NCBI GenBank assembly: GCA_028693555.1
Contig: JAQUVD010000039.1
Location: 1-35,406 of the forward strand
Reading direction: 5' to 3'
Length of the DNA: 35,406 bases
DNA from: Hespellia sp.
GTDB taxonomy: Bacteria > Bacillota > Clostridia > Lachnospirales > Lachnospiraceae
In this document: positions 7,804-15,279 of the stretch, piece by piece
How the letters are laid out: every line of letters starts with the position of its first letter
Numbering within the stretch: position 1 is the stretch's first letter
Made by a program: the position numbers and the translations under genes
The notes under the pieces: model-generated
The model's database searches: none
Seen by the model: the letters and a program-made list of their open reading frames with translations, nothing else
What the model was told of the DNA's origin: nothing

Positions 7804-9393
7804 TTAAAAAAGTGTTCTAATATATTTCTTATCAGTTTTTAAACCCGGTGTTTTTGGAATCTCTTTTAAGAAAATGATTTGTTCCGGCACCTTAAATCTC
7901 GCCATTTCTTTTTCTAACTCTCCTTTGATCTGGTCCTCTGTCAAAACAGTATCTTTTTCAAGAACAACAACCGCTGCTGCGACTTCGCCGTATTTCTCAC
8001 TTGGGATTCCAACAACTGCTGCATCTTTGATTCCAGAAAGCGCAATCAATTCATCCTCCACATCTGTACACCAGATCTTTTCTCCCCCGCGGTTGACCAT
8101 ATCTTTCTTGCGGTCCACGAAAAACACATAATGTTCTTCATTGATATAACCCATATCACCGGTGTCTAACCAGCCATCTTCCTGAAACAGCGGAGAATCC
8201 ATTTTATAATAATATTCCACCACATTCGCACCGCGTATGAAGACAGAGCCAACACATCCTGCATCTACTTCATTTCCATTTTCATCTAAGATTTTTAATT
8301 CCAGTCCTGGAACCGGCTTTCCTGATGATGCCTGGTACTCACTGCTTGGCGTGTCTGTCGGAAATAGTGTCCCCGGACTTGCGGTTTCTGTCATTCCAAA
8401 TACAGTTCGAATCTCTGTCAGTGGTAGCCAACGGTGTAATTCTTTCATCTTTTCGATTGGCATGTAACTGCTTCCACACAGCATCATTCGAAGCGATGGT
8501 AGCTTTGGATACTCTTCTTTCAAATCCATCAGCAAACCAAATACCGTCGGTGAGCCGTGCATAAATGTAATGTGGTTCTTAACGACACATTCTAATATTC
8601 GATGTGCATCATATCTGCGGTATAAGTACACTGTACCACCAGAATAGACGAATAATCCCAACAGAGCAATTAGTCCTGTTACATGATATATTGGCACCGG
8701 AATAATTGTTTTGTCCTCTGGTGTAATCTGGCACAAGCGGTGATAAACCATAGTTGCATGAATCACATTATAATTCTTCATCACAACGCCCTTACTTGTG
8801 GAGGTTGTTCCTGAGGTAAACATCAGGATAACCTCATCTTCCAACGTTCCTACCGAACCGCCTTGTGATCCCTCCGGGAAAGAAATATGACGAAATCCAT
8901 ATCCGTGTTCCTCGTCAATGGAATACATCATTTGAATCTCTGAATCATATTTTTCTACCCAGTCCTTGAACTTTTCCGCAACAATCAGATAACTCAAATC
9001 CGCTTTTTCTATCAACGCCTGAATCTCATGTTCCCGGTATTTACTTGGAAATGGTACTGCTACTGCGCCAATTTTGCACACAGCGTAGAAGCTTGTGCAA
9101 AACTCAATGCTATTATGTAAAAGAATTCCGACATGCGTTCCCCGCCCGGCATGATGCTTTGTGAGCCATCCAGCAAATTCATCTACCATATGAAGAAATG
9201 TCTCATACGTGTACGTTCTGTCCCAGTTATCGCTAAATGCAATTTTGTCCGGATACTTTGAAGCTGTCTCTTCTAAAATTTCATAATAATTATTCTTCAT
9301 GTTTGCAAATGTAAAAACTTCCCGGTTTGAAATCTTCTTTGATTCCATTCCCTGTATCATCTGCGCATTCCAAACATCTTCTCCCTTTATCAT
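7804..9393 (-). CDS. AMP-forming acyl-CoA ligase
   Basis: Activates a carboxylic acid to its CoA thioester with ATP, releasing AMP and pyrophosphate. The 529-residue ANL-superfamily protein shows the P-loop-like FTSGTTSTSKG, the FGMTETASPGT adenylate motif, GWLDTGDMGY, the hinge region DRKKDMVNRGGEKI, and a C-terminal lysine in PGLKTDKKYIR at the position of the catalytic Lys. The start at 9393 follows an AAAGGAG site. No membrane segment is seen. The substrate is not assignable; the context suggests a short hydroxy or keto acid feeding the 3-hydroxyacyl-CoA enzymes. Carnitine/crotonobetaine-type ligases are related, but no CaiA/B/D partner is present. Confidence 0.88.
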   Translation of the reverse strand: MIKGEDVWNAQMIQGMESKKISNREVFTFANMKNNYYEILEETASKYPDKIAFSDNWDRTYTYETFLHMVDEFAGWLTKHHAGRGTHVGILLHNSIEFCTSFYAVCKIGAVAVPFPSKYREHEIQALIEKADLSYLIVAEKFKDWVEKYDSEIQMMYSIDEEHGYGFRHISFPEGSQGGSVGTLEDEVILMFTSGTTSTSKGVVMKNYNVIHATMVYHRLCQITPEDKTIIPVPIYHVTGLIALLGLFVYSGGTVYLYRRYDAHRILECVVKNHITFMHGSPTVFGLLMDLKEEYPKLPSLRMMLCGSSYMPIEKMKELHRWLPLTEIRTVFGMTETASPGTLFPTDTPSSEYQASSGKPVPGLELKILDENGNEVDAGCVGSVFIRGANVVEYYYKMDSPLFQEDGWLDTGDMGYINEEHYVFFVDRKKDMVNRGGEKIWCTDVEDELIALSGIKDAAVVGIPSEKYGEVAAAVVVLEKDTVLTEDQIKGELEKEMARFKVPEQIIFLKEIPKTPGLKTDKKYIRTLF

Positions 9394-9420
9394 AGCTGGT
9401 CTCCTTTAATCAATCAGATA

Positions 9421-10110
9421 CTACATATTTTTTTCCATCTCGATGGATTCCTTTGCAAGCTGATAATAGAGATCATCAATCTGACTATCCTTAAGAACGG
9501 TCTGGCTTTTTTCCATATCCGCTTTGATAGTTGCTATCAGTTCTTTTCTTTTTATTACAGGTACTTCCATATCCGGTTGTCCATCCCATGTCAGTTCTGA
9601 CTTTTCTGGGAAAACTACGATGGATTTGACAGGAATCTCTGTATTTCCAATTCTTTGTTCCATTCTTTTCGCAAAAAATCTGCTTTCTTCCATCGGATTC
9701 TTAAACAGATACTGATGTTCCTTGACCGGCTCACCTTTTTTCTGTTTTTCCATATAAATCTGTTTCATGTCGCCATGTTGCTTTAAAATAATTTTATCTG
9801 CCTGATTTTTGACATTCAGAATGTAAATTCCAGTTGACAGAAGAAGAAGGATGTATGCCTGTGGTTTCTTTTCATTCTTTGCCTGTGCAATTTGATAAAA
9901 AATGCGATGTTTTCCAAACTCATTTTTTAAATAGAAACTTTCTGACAACTTCACAATATTTTTTTTGCGAAATGCATATTCAATGTAACTCGAATATAAT
10001 TCGATGTATGCACTTCTGCGAAAGCGATTCCACTGGTATGCCGTTTTTATAACCCAATAGGTGCCTGCAACAAGCGCAATTCCTATTACAACCTCACTCC
10101 AAACTGACAT
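9421..10110 (-). CDS. Membrane-anchored NERD-like domain protein, function unknown
   Basis: I do not recognise a characterised family member. The 229-residue protein has an N-terminal transmembrane helix (about 4-22) followed by a basic stretch and a mixed alpha/beta domain. Strand-like segments ILLLLSTGIYILNVKN and KSIVVFPEKSEL recall the nuclease-related NERD fold, where a polar residue after the IYILxVKN-type strand is part of the putative active site; that assignment is tentative. The tail is acidic and helical. The start at 10110 is chosen because AAGGAGGAGGG precedes it closely; the ATG at 10134 has no such site. It sits between the aldolase and the acyl-CoA ligase, an unexpected companion for metabolic genes. 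Confidence 0.75.
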   Translation of the reverse strand: MSVWSEVVIGIALVAGTYWVIKTAYQWNRFRRSAYIELYSSYIEYAFRKKNIVKLSESFYLKNEFGKHRIFYQIAQAKNEKKPQAYILLLLSTGIYILNVKNQADKIILKQHGDMKQIYMEKQKKGEPVKEHQYLFKNPMEESRFFAKRMEQRIGNTEIPVKSIVVFPEKSELTWDGQPDMEVPVIKRKELIATIKADMEKSQTVLKDSQIDDLYYQLAKESIEMEKNM

Positions 10111-10140
10111 TTCACCCTCCTCCTTACGGTCCATCCTTCA

Positions 10141-11025
10141 TTAATCAAGTTCTGGTCCGTTATCTTTTTTAAATGAATACTGTCCACTAGATCCGATGAC
10201 ACGCATATATGATTTGATAAAATCTTTCATTGCATTCTGCGCTTCGATGCAAAGATCCATGTAATCAATCATTGGATTTTCTTTTACTGCTTCGATTGTT
10301 GCATTTGTTGCATGACGGAACAGATCTGTACAAACATTGATTTTGTTAATTCCACATGCAACGGCTTTTTTAATATTTTCTTCCCCTGCGCCGCTGCCCC
10401 CATGAAGCACGAGTGGCATATTCAGCTCTGTTTTTAATTCTCTGAGACGGTCAAAATCAAGTTTTGGAACCATTCCCTTTGGATATGCGCCATGTGCAGT
10501 TCCAATTGCTATTGCAAGACAATCACACTTTGTTCTCTCAACAAATTCTTTTGCCTGCTTCACATTTGTGTATAAATCTACATTGCTGTTATCATCTGCT
10601 GCTGCCTGACCAACATGTCCAAGCTCTGCTTCGCATGACAATCCCATTCCATGCGCAAGACTTGCAATCTGTTGTGTTCTTCTTACATTTTCTTCAAACT
10701 CAAAACTTGAAGAATCAATCATGACACTTGAAAATCCAAATTTCATTGCATCTGTAATATCTTCAAAACTTGCACCGTGATCCAGATTGAACGCTACTGG
10801 AACCGGTACCTTCTCAGCCATATTCTTAATCATGGGAGCCATAATCTCTCCGTGTCCGTGTGCCTTCATCTGACGAGGTGAAATGTTAATGATAACTGCC
10901 GATTTTTCCTCATCTGCTGACTGGATAATTGCTTTTGCCTGCTCCATATTCACACAATTGATTGCCATAACTGCGTAGTTGTTATGATGTGCATGAAGAA
11001 GCATATCTTTCATTGATACATACAT
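10141..11025 (-). CDS. Class II ketose-phosphate aldolase (Fba/GatY/KbaY family)
   Basis: Zinc-dependent cleavage of a ketose (bis)phosphate to dihydroxyacetone phosphate and an aldehyde. At 294 residues it has the proton-donor region D82-H83 in NLDHG, the EAELGHVG motif, H177 in GTAHGAY and H207 in LHGGSGAG, matching the zinc ligands and phosphate loop of the family, then NVCTDLF. Strong AAGGAGG precedes the ATG at 11025. It lies directly after the PTS genes, with no sugar-phosphate kinase in the cluster. That fits direct cleavage of the PTS product (a ketose 1-phosphate) rather than of a bisphosphate, but substrate length and stereochemistry cannot be read from the sequence. Confidence 0.9.
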   Translation of the reverse strand: MYVSMKDMLLHAHHNNYAVMAINCVNMEQAKAIIQSADEEKSAVIINISPRQMKAHGHGEIMAPMIKNMAEKVPVPVAFNLDHGASFEDITDAMKFGFSSVMIDSSSFEFEENVRRTQQIASLAHGMGLSCEAELGHVGQAAADDNSNVDLYTNVKQAKEFVERTKCDCLAIAIGTAHGAYPKGMVPKLDFDRLRELKTELNMPLVLHGGSGAGEENIKKAVACGINKINVCTDLFRHATNATIEAVKENPMIDYMDLCIEAQNAMKDFIKSYMRVIGSSGQYSFKKDNGPELD

Positions 11026-11048
11026 GTTGCTTTTTCCTCCTTAAAAAT

Positions 11049-11070
11049 GGGGTGTCTAAGCAGACACCCC
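11049..11070 (-). terminator. Intra-operon hairpin (terminator/attenuator-like) before the aldolase
   Basis: GGGGTGTCT (11049-11057) and AGACACCCC (11062-11070) form a perfect 9-bp stem with a 4-base loop. On the minus strand it is followed by CATTTTTAAGGAGG, so a short T-run leads straight into the aldolase ribosome binding site. It could lower expression of the downstream enzymes relative to the PTS genes, or protect a processed 3' end. Confidence 0.7.
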
Positions 11071-11093
11071 GACTCTGCCTCTATGTGATTTTA

Positions 11094-12176
11094 TTAAATC
11101 AGAGGATTATCCATTTCCTCATCTTCTGCGCCTTCCGCTAATGGACGTTTCAAGATTGAATACAGAAGACCTGTGATACATCCACCCAATACCCATAATC
11201 CGATAAACAGAAGTGGATTAGATGTCATTGCAACTGAGAACATGCCACCATGTACGGCTGGAGATTCAAGTCCAAGCATCATACACAGTCCACCGGTAAT
11301 TGCACCACCGATACAGATAGAAGCTGTCAGTCTGATTGGATCTTTTAACTGGAATGGAATAACACCTTCCTGTACATAACAGCAAGAAAGAATTACAAGT
11401 GATAAAGCCTGTTCTTTTTCGCTCTTTGTAAATTTCTTACGGCTCCATGGAAGTACTGTTGAGATAGCAATTCCAAGAGGTGATGTCATACCTGCACACA
11501 TCTTAGCTGATGTAGGAATGAAGAATCCATCTGCATTTAATCCATTTACGAATAAAGCTGCTGTCTTGTTTACCGGACCACCATTATCAAATGCGATCAT
11601 TCCACCGATAACTGCTCCAAGTAAGAATCTTGAACCTGCACTTAAAGCTGTCAGACCTGCTGTTACAATACCCATCAGCCATGCGATTGGAACACCGATA
11701 ACGTACCACATCAACAGACCAACTACTAACGTTGTGATTACTGGAATAAACATAATTGGCATAATACCCTGTAATGCTTTTGGAACTTTGATTTTCTTCA
11801 TCTGAAGAACAAACCAGCCTGCAATCAAAGCGCCAACAAGACCACCAACGAAACCTGTCTGCATCAATCCTGCAAGTACACCCATTGCATATCCGGGTGC
11901 AATACCCGGTTTATCTGCAATTGCATAAGCGATAAACGCTGCCAAACATGGAACTGCAAAACCAAACAAACTGTTACCAATTGTAAAAATTACCTGAGCG
12001 AGTGTCTGCATCTCTGCAGCTGTATTTCCGATATCATATCCACCCATCATCTTTGCGACAGCTGTGATAACACCGCCACCTACGATTACAGGGATCATGT
12101 ATGAAATACCTGTCATAATCGCATCTTTAATTACAGTACCTAAACTTTTTTGTTTTTTTCTCTGAATCTCTGCCAT
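11094..12176 (-). CDS. PTS fructose-type permease IIC subunit
   Basis: Integral membrane channel of a fructose-family phosphotransferase system, 360 residues. It starts with a cytoplasmic basic stretch and an IIC fold with about nine to ten hydrophobic segments. Family hallmarks are the SYMIPVIVGGGV start of the first helix, the GGPVNKTA loop and the QEGVIPF sequence near the substrate site. It ends in an acidic cytoplasmic tail. It is preceded 3 bases upstream by the IIB stop codon, so translation is probably coupled. The genes for IIA, IIB and IIC are separate here, whereas many fructose permeases are fused. The transported sugar is probably a ketose or a polyol, but it is not determined. 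Confidence 0.93.
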   Translation of the reverse strand: MAEIQRKKQKSLGTVIKDAIMTGISYMIPVIVGGGVITAVAKMMGGYDIGNTAAEMQTLAQVIFTIGNSLFGFAVPCLAAFIAYAIADKPGIAPGYAMGVLAGLMQTGFVGGLVGALIAGWFVLQMKKIKVPKALQGIMPIMFIPVITTLVVGLLMWYVIGVPIAWLMGIVTAGLTALSAGSRFLLGAVIGGMIAFDNGGPVNKTAALFVNGLNADGFFIPTSAKMCAGMTSPLGIAISTVLPWSRKKFTKSEKEQALSLVILSCCYVQEGVIPFQLKDPIRLTASICIGGAITGGLCMMLGLESPAVHGGMFSVAMTSNPLLFIGLWVLGGCITGLLYSILKRPLAEGAEDEEMDNPLI

Positions 12177-12179
12177 AAT

Positions 12180-12488
12180 TTATCCTAACGCCTCCATTAA
12201 TTCATTAATTACTGCTTCCGCATCTTTAATTGGTTCATTTACCGTAAAACTCATTGTTGGAACATCTTTAAATCTACTGGAATTTTTGATTTTAACATCA
12301 CTTGCAATAATACATCCGTCACATCGTTTTAAATCCTCATCCGTGATTTCATCTTCTACACCCTGAGCCCCCTGCGTCTCAACCTTTATTTCTATTCCCT
12401 TTTGCTGAGCCGCCTTTTTTAAGTTTGCTGCTGCCATATAGGTGTGCGCGATTCCTACAGGACAACTACATACTGCTACTAAATACAT
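12180..12488 (-). CDS. PTS fructose-type IIB subunit
   Basis: Cytoplasmic phosphotransfer protein, 102 residues. It takes phosphate from IIA on the active-site Cys9 in CPVGIAHTYMAA, the signature of fructose-class IIB, and gives it to the incoming sugar. Full length for a free-standing IIB domain. It lies 4 bases after the IIA gene and 3 bases before IIC. Confidence 0.94.
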   Translation of the reverse strand: MYLVAVCSCPVGIAHTYMAAANLKKAAQQKGIEIKVETQGAQGVEDEITDEDLKRCDGCIIASDVKIKNSSRFKDVPTMSFTVNEPIKDAEAVINELMEALG

Positions 12489-12492
12489 ACTC

Positions 12493-12951
12493 TCATTCCT
12501 CCTTTCTTGATTGAAATATATTGATGATCTGATCTACGTCAGTAGCATCCTTCAGTGAATCTCTAAAATCGTCATCCATCAGACTAACTGCCAGTTTAGA
12601 TAGCATGGACAAGTGCACATTGTCTGATGAATTTGGTGCCGCCAGCATAATCACATAATCGACCGGCTCACCATCTAACGATCCCCACTCTATTGGTTCT
12701 TTCAATTTGATTAGGGAAAATGCGGCATCCTTTACACAATCGTTTTTGCAATGAGGAATCGCAATTCCATTTCCCATTCCTGTTTCAAATTCTTTTTCTC
12801 TGTTTTTCACACCGGTCATATACGCTTCATAATCAGTAACCTTCCCGGCATCATACATCATTCGGCACACTTTTTGGATTGCGTCTTCTTTGTTCTTTGC
12901 ATCCAAATCAAAAGCGACCAGCCTTTCATCAATCATATCTGCCATTTGCAT
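12493..12951 (-). CDS. PTS fructose-type IIA subunit
   Basis: Accepts phosphate from HPr on the histidine of GNGIAIPHCKN (H67 counted from the chosen start) and passes it to IIB. About 152 residues, a single PTS_EIIA_2 domain. Two starts are possible. The ATG at 12978 overlaps the regulator's TGA in an ATGA arrangement but has no ribosome binding site. The ATG at 12951 has GGGAG about 10 bases upstream and gives the usual N-terminus, so it is preferred. The natural phosphodonor may be the Arg46 HPr at the end of the same operon. Confidence 0.9.
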   Translation of the reverse strand: MQMADMIDERLVAFDLDAKNKEDAIQKVCRMMYDAGKVTDYEAYMTGVKNREKEFETGMGNGIAIPHCKNDCVKDAAFSLIKLKEPIEWGSLDGEPVDYVIMLAAPNSSDNVHLSMLSKLAVSLMDDDFRDSLKDATDVDQIINIFQSRKEE

Positions 12952-12974
12952 TGTTTTTTGTCTCCCTTCGAATC

Positions 12975-14909
12975 TCATTTAAAAATGTCTGCATATTTTT
13001 TTGCTTTTACGATAAGCTCTACTGTTTTTTTATCTTTTGTCAGTTCTAATACATCACCGAAAATTCCTTTTATATAATCCTTAGATGGAGCACCTAACGA
13101 TAATAAGAAAATAAGCTGTACTTTTTCATCGCCCCAGTTGATTGGTTTCTTGAGTGTCAAAAGACCAATTCCCTGTTTTATAATGTGCCCTTCAAACGCA
13201 TGCGGAATGGCAATTAAATTTCCAAGTGCAGTCTCTGAAAGATTTTCTCTTTCAAAAACAGAATCGATAAATCCCTCATCTGTATATCCTTCATTGACCA
13301 TTCTTCCTCCAAGAAGATGAATTACCTCTTCTTTTGATTTCAGGTCACAATCAAGAATTGTAATTTCGCTATGTAAGAATTGTTTTAAATAGTTATAATT
13401 CTGTTGTTCTTCTGGTTCGTTTTCTTTCTTCTTCATCAGAAACTTCTGAATCTTCTTAATATCTGTTTCATTCAAAACCGGAGATACATGAATCACGGGT
13501 ATATTCTCTAATTCAATTGGAACGGTTGTAATTACAAAATCCTGTCCCTCCGGTTGTATCTGCGATGCTCTTGTTGCCGAAAGAACTTGATTCACTTCCA
13601 GATGCGGAAAATAGCTTTTGAGTTTTACTCTTAAAAACTGCGATGTCCCAAAACCTGTCATGCACAGAATCGTTACTGTGAACTTCTGATTTTGTTTTTG
13701 TTTCATCCTCTCTATCGATGCTCCCATGTGAAATGTGATAAAACCAATCTCATCTTCTGTTGGTTCAAATTTGTATCGGGCTGCAAATTTTGACATAAAA
13801 AAGGATGCAATTTCATATTCATAAAATAGTTCATTTTTGATAGAATCAAGAATCGGATTGTACGTATATAACTTGCTGTTCATTCGAAGAATCATACATT
13901 CCAAATGGTCTGTCAGTGTTCCGATTAGTTCATCGTCTTCTTCCATCGTAAGATAGAATTTTCTATCGCACTCCATCAGTAATTCGATGACATTGTCAAA
14001 CATTTCCGGATTTCGATCTCTTCTTGATTCCAATTTCTTATCTTTCTCCATTGGAATGTGAAACCGTAAACCATTTAAACAAATACACAGATATACATCT
14101 TCTTCATCCGGAATGTCGATTTCCATCTCTTCTGTCAATCGCTCTTTCATAAAAGCCAGCACAAAGTTCATTTTTCTTGATTCTCGCTGTGATATCTGGC
14201 TACTATGATTCATCATCTTTCCCTGAGCAATTCGCTCCAGCATGACGGCCAGTGCAATGATCAGTTCTTCTACCGAAGGATCTGTCAATACGAATTGAAA
14301 ACGTCTTTCCACCTGATTTACAATGGTTCTTATCTGATTCAGATCAACTTTCTCAAAATGCTGCTGAATCTTTGGTACTGTTACTTCCTTTTTTCCACCA
14401 GATTGTTTCACAGCCTCAATCAATGCGGAACGCTTTTGGCTTTCTGAGCCTTCCACTTTGATTCCGTATTTCACCTTCTTTATAAAAGAAAGGTTGAATT
14501 TGTTCCAGAACTCATCCAGTTCACTCAAATCATTTAGCACGGTCGCCTTACTAATGAAATACTCCTGTGCTAACGTTTCCATAGACATGTATGTGTCTTG
14601 AAGTAGAAGTTCTACCGCCAGATGGTACTTTCTAATCTCTGGTGATAGATAAGAATCGTCTTCCTCCTGTATGATACCCTGCAGATATTTTTTTCCTTCC
14701 GGGTCATCATATTCAATCCACAGACCAACACCTTGCTGGCTGCTGATCCTGCAGGAATGACTTTCCAATTCTTCATTGATTTTCTTTATATCTGTTTTAA
14801 TTGTTCTCGAACTAACTTTTAATGAAGTAGCAATTTGTGTGGTTGTCAGCTTATCTTCTTCATGTTTCAGAAGTAAAGCCACAATCCCCTTTTCTCTAGT
14901 TAAAAGCAT
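12975..14909 (-). CDS. PRD-containing PTS-regulated transcriptional activator (MtlR/BglG-type multidomain)
   Basis: Regulator whose DNA-binding activity is set by PTS phosphorylation, 644 residues. Domains in order: N-terminal HTH_11 (about 1-60, LTTTQIATSLKVSSRTIKTD), a second Mga-like HTH (about 95-145), two PTS regulation domains (about 180-395, with histidines such as those in FITFHMGASIE), an EIIB-gat-like domain (about 400-490, TILCMTGFGTSQFL with its Cys), and a C-terminal IIA-like domain with His in LIAIPHAFEGH. DNA-binding HTHs rather than an RNA-binding CAT domain point to an activator, not an antiterminator. It is the first gene of the operon and overlaps the IIA frame. It probably activates its own operon and perhaps the divergent dehydrogenase when the sugar is present. 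Confidence 0.9.
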   Translation of the reverse strand: MLLTREKGIVALLLKHEEDKLTTTQIATSLKVSSRTIKTDIKKINEELESHSCRISSQQGVGLWIEYDDPEGKKYLQGIIQEEDDSYLSPEIRKYHLAVELLLQDTYMSMETLAQEYFISKATVLNDLSELDEFWNKFNLSFIKKVKYGIKVEGSESQKRSALIEAVKQSGGKKEVTVPKIQQHFEKVDLNQIRTIVNQVERRFQFVLTDPSVEELIIALAVMLERIAQGKMMNHSSQISQRESRKMNFVLAFMKERLTEEMEIDIPDEEDVYLCICLNGLRFHIPMEKDKKLESRRDRNPEMFDNVIELLMECDRKFYLTMEEDDELIGTLTDHLECMILRMNSKLYTYNPILDSIKNELFYEYEIASFFMSKFAARYKFEPTEDEIGFITFHMGASIERMKQKQNQKFTVTILCMTGFGTSQFLRVKLKSYFPHLEVNQVLSATRASQIQPEGQDFVITTVPIELENIPVIHVSPVLNETDIKKIQKFLMKKKENEPEEQQNYNYLKQFLHSEITILDCDLKSKEEVIHLLGGRMVNEGYTDEGFIDSVFERENLSETALGNLIAIPHAFEGHIIKQGIGLLTLKKPINWGDEKVQLIFLLSLGAPSKDYIKGIFGDVLELTKDKKTVELIVKAKKYADIFK

Positions 14910-14955
14910 TTTGATCGCCTTTACCTTTCTTTATTTTCCCTTGCTGCTTGAGTTA

Positions 14956-14990
14956 ATTATATACAAGGCATACCTGATTCCACAAATCAG
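14956..14990 (-). promoter_or_regulatory. Promoter of the PTS/acyl-CoA operon with overlapping palindrome
   Basis: TATAAT (14956-14961) lies 18 bases from TTGTGG (14980-14985) on the minus strand, about 47 bases before the regulator gene. An inverted repeat CTGATT-5-AATCAG (14974-14990) covers the -35 region and could be an operator or activator site. Confidence 0.5.
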
Positions 14991-15279
14991 ATTATTTCCT
15001 CATCTTGTTTAAACTTCGTGTAATTTGTCGATTTTTTCATTTCACCATGTGTATTTATTATGCATTTTTCACTCAGAACAGAAATGTATTTCCTCTTTTT
15101 CCCTTTTAAATCTAAGCATGTTACAATTACCGAGTCAATTGACAGTTTCTTCCATTTTTAGCAATAAGCAAATAATTTCACTAATCAGGTGCAATTTTCT
15201 CATTATTCTTTTTCATTATCTCTTCCTATAATGAAAACGTATCAAGCATTATATTTCATTTTTTAAGGAGGCACTATTT
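14991..15279. promoter_or_regulatory. Divergent regulatory region between regulator and alcohol dehydrogenase genes
   Basis: AT-rich, no gene seen. A perfect TATAAT at 15227-15232 faces the dehydrogenase, but no good -35 precedes it, which suits an activator-dependent promoter. GTCAATTGAC at 15134-15143 is a perfect 10-bp palindrome and a possible operator. AAGGAGG at about 15265-15271 is the dehydrogenase ribosome binding site. Confidence 0.4.

Noticed and set aside
15139-15144. Perfect TTGACA -35 box
   Set aside because: No acceptable -10 lies 16-19 bases downstream on the plus strand; it is part of a palindrome instead.
15231-15244. cre-like sequence TGAAAACGTATCA after the dehydrogenase -10
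   Set aside because: Matches only the left half of the CcpA consensus; the right half is off by one base and has mismatches.
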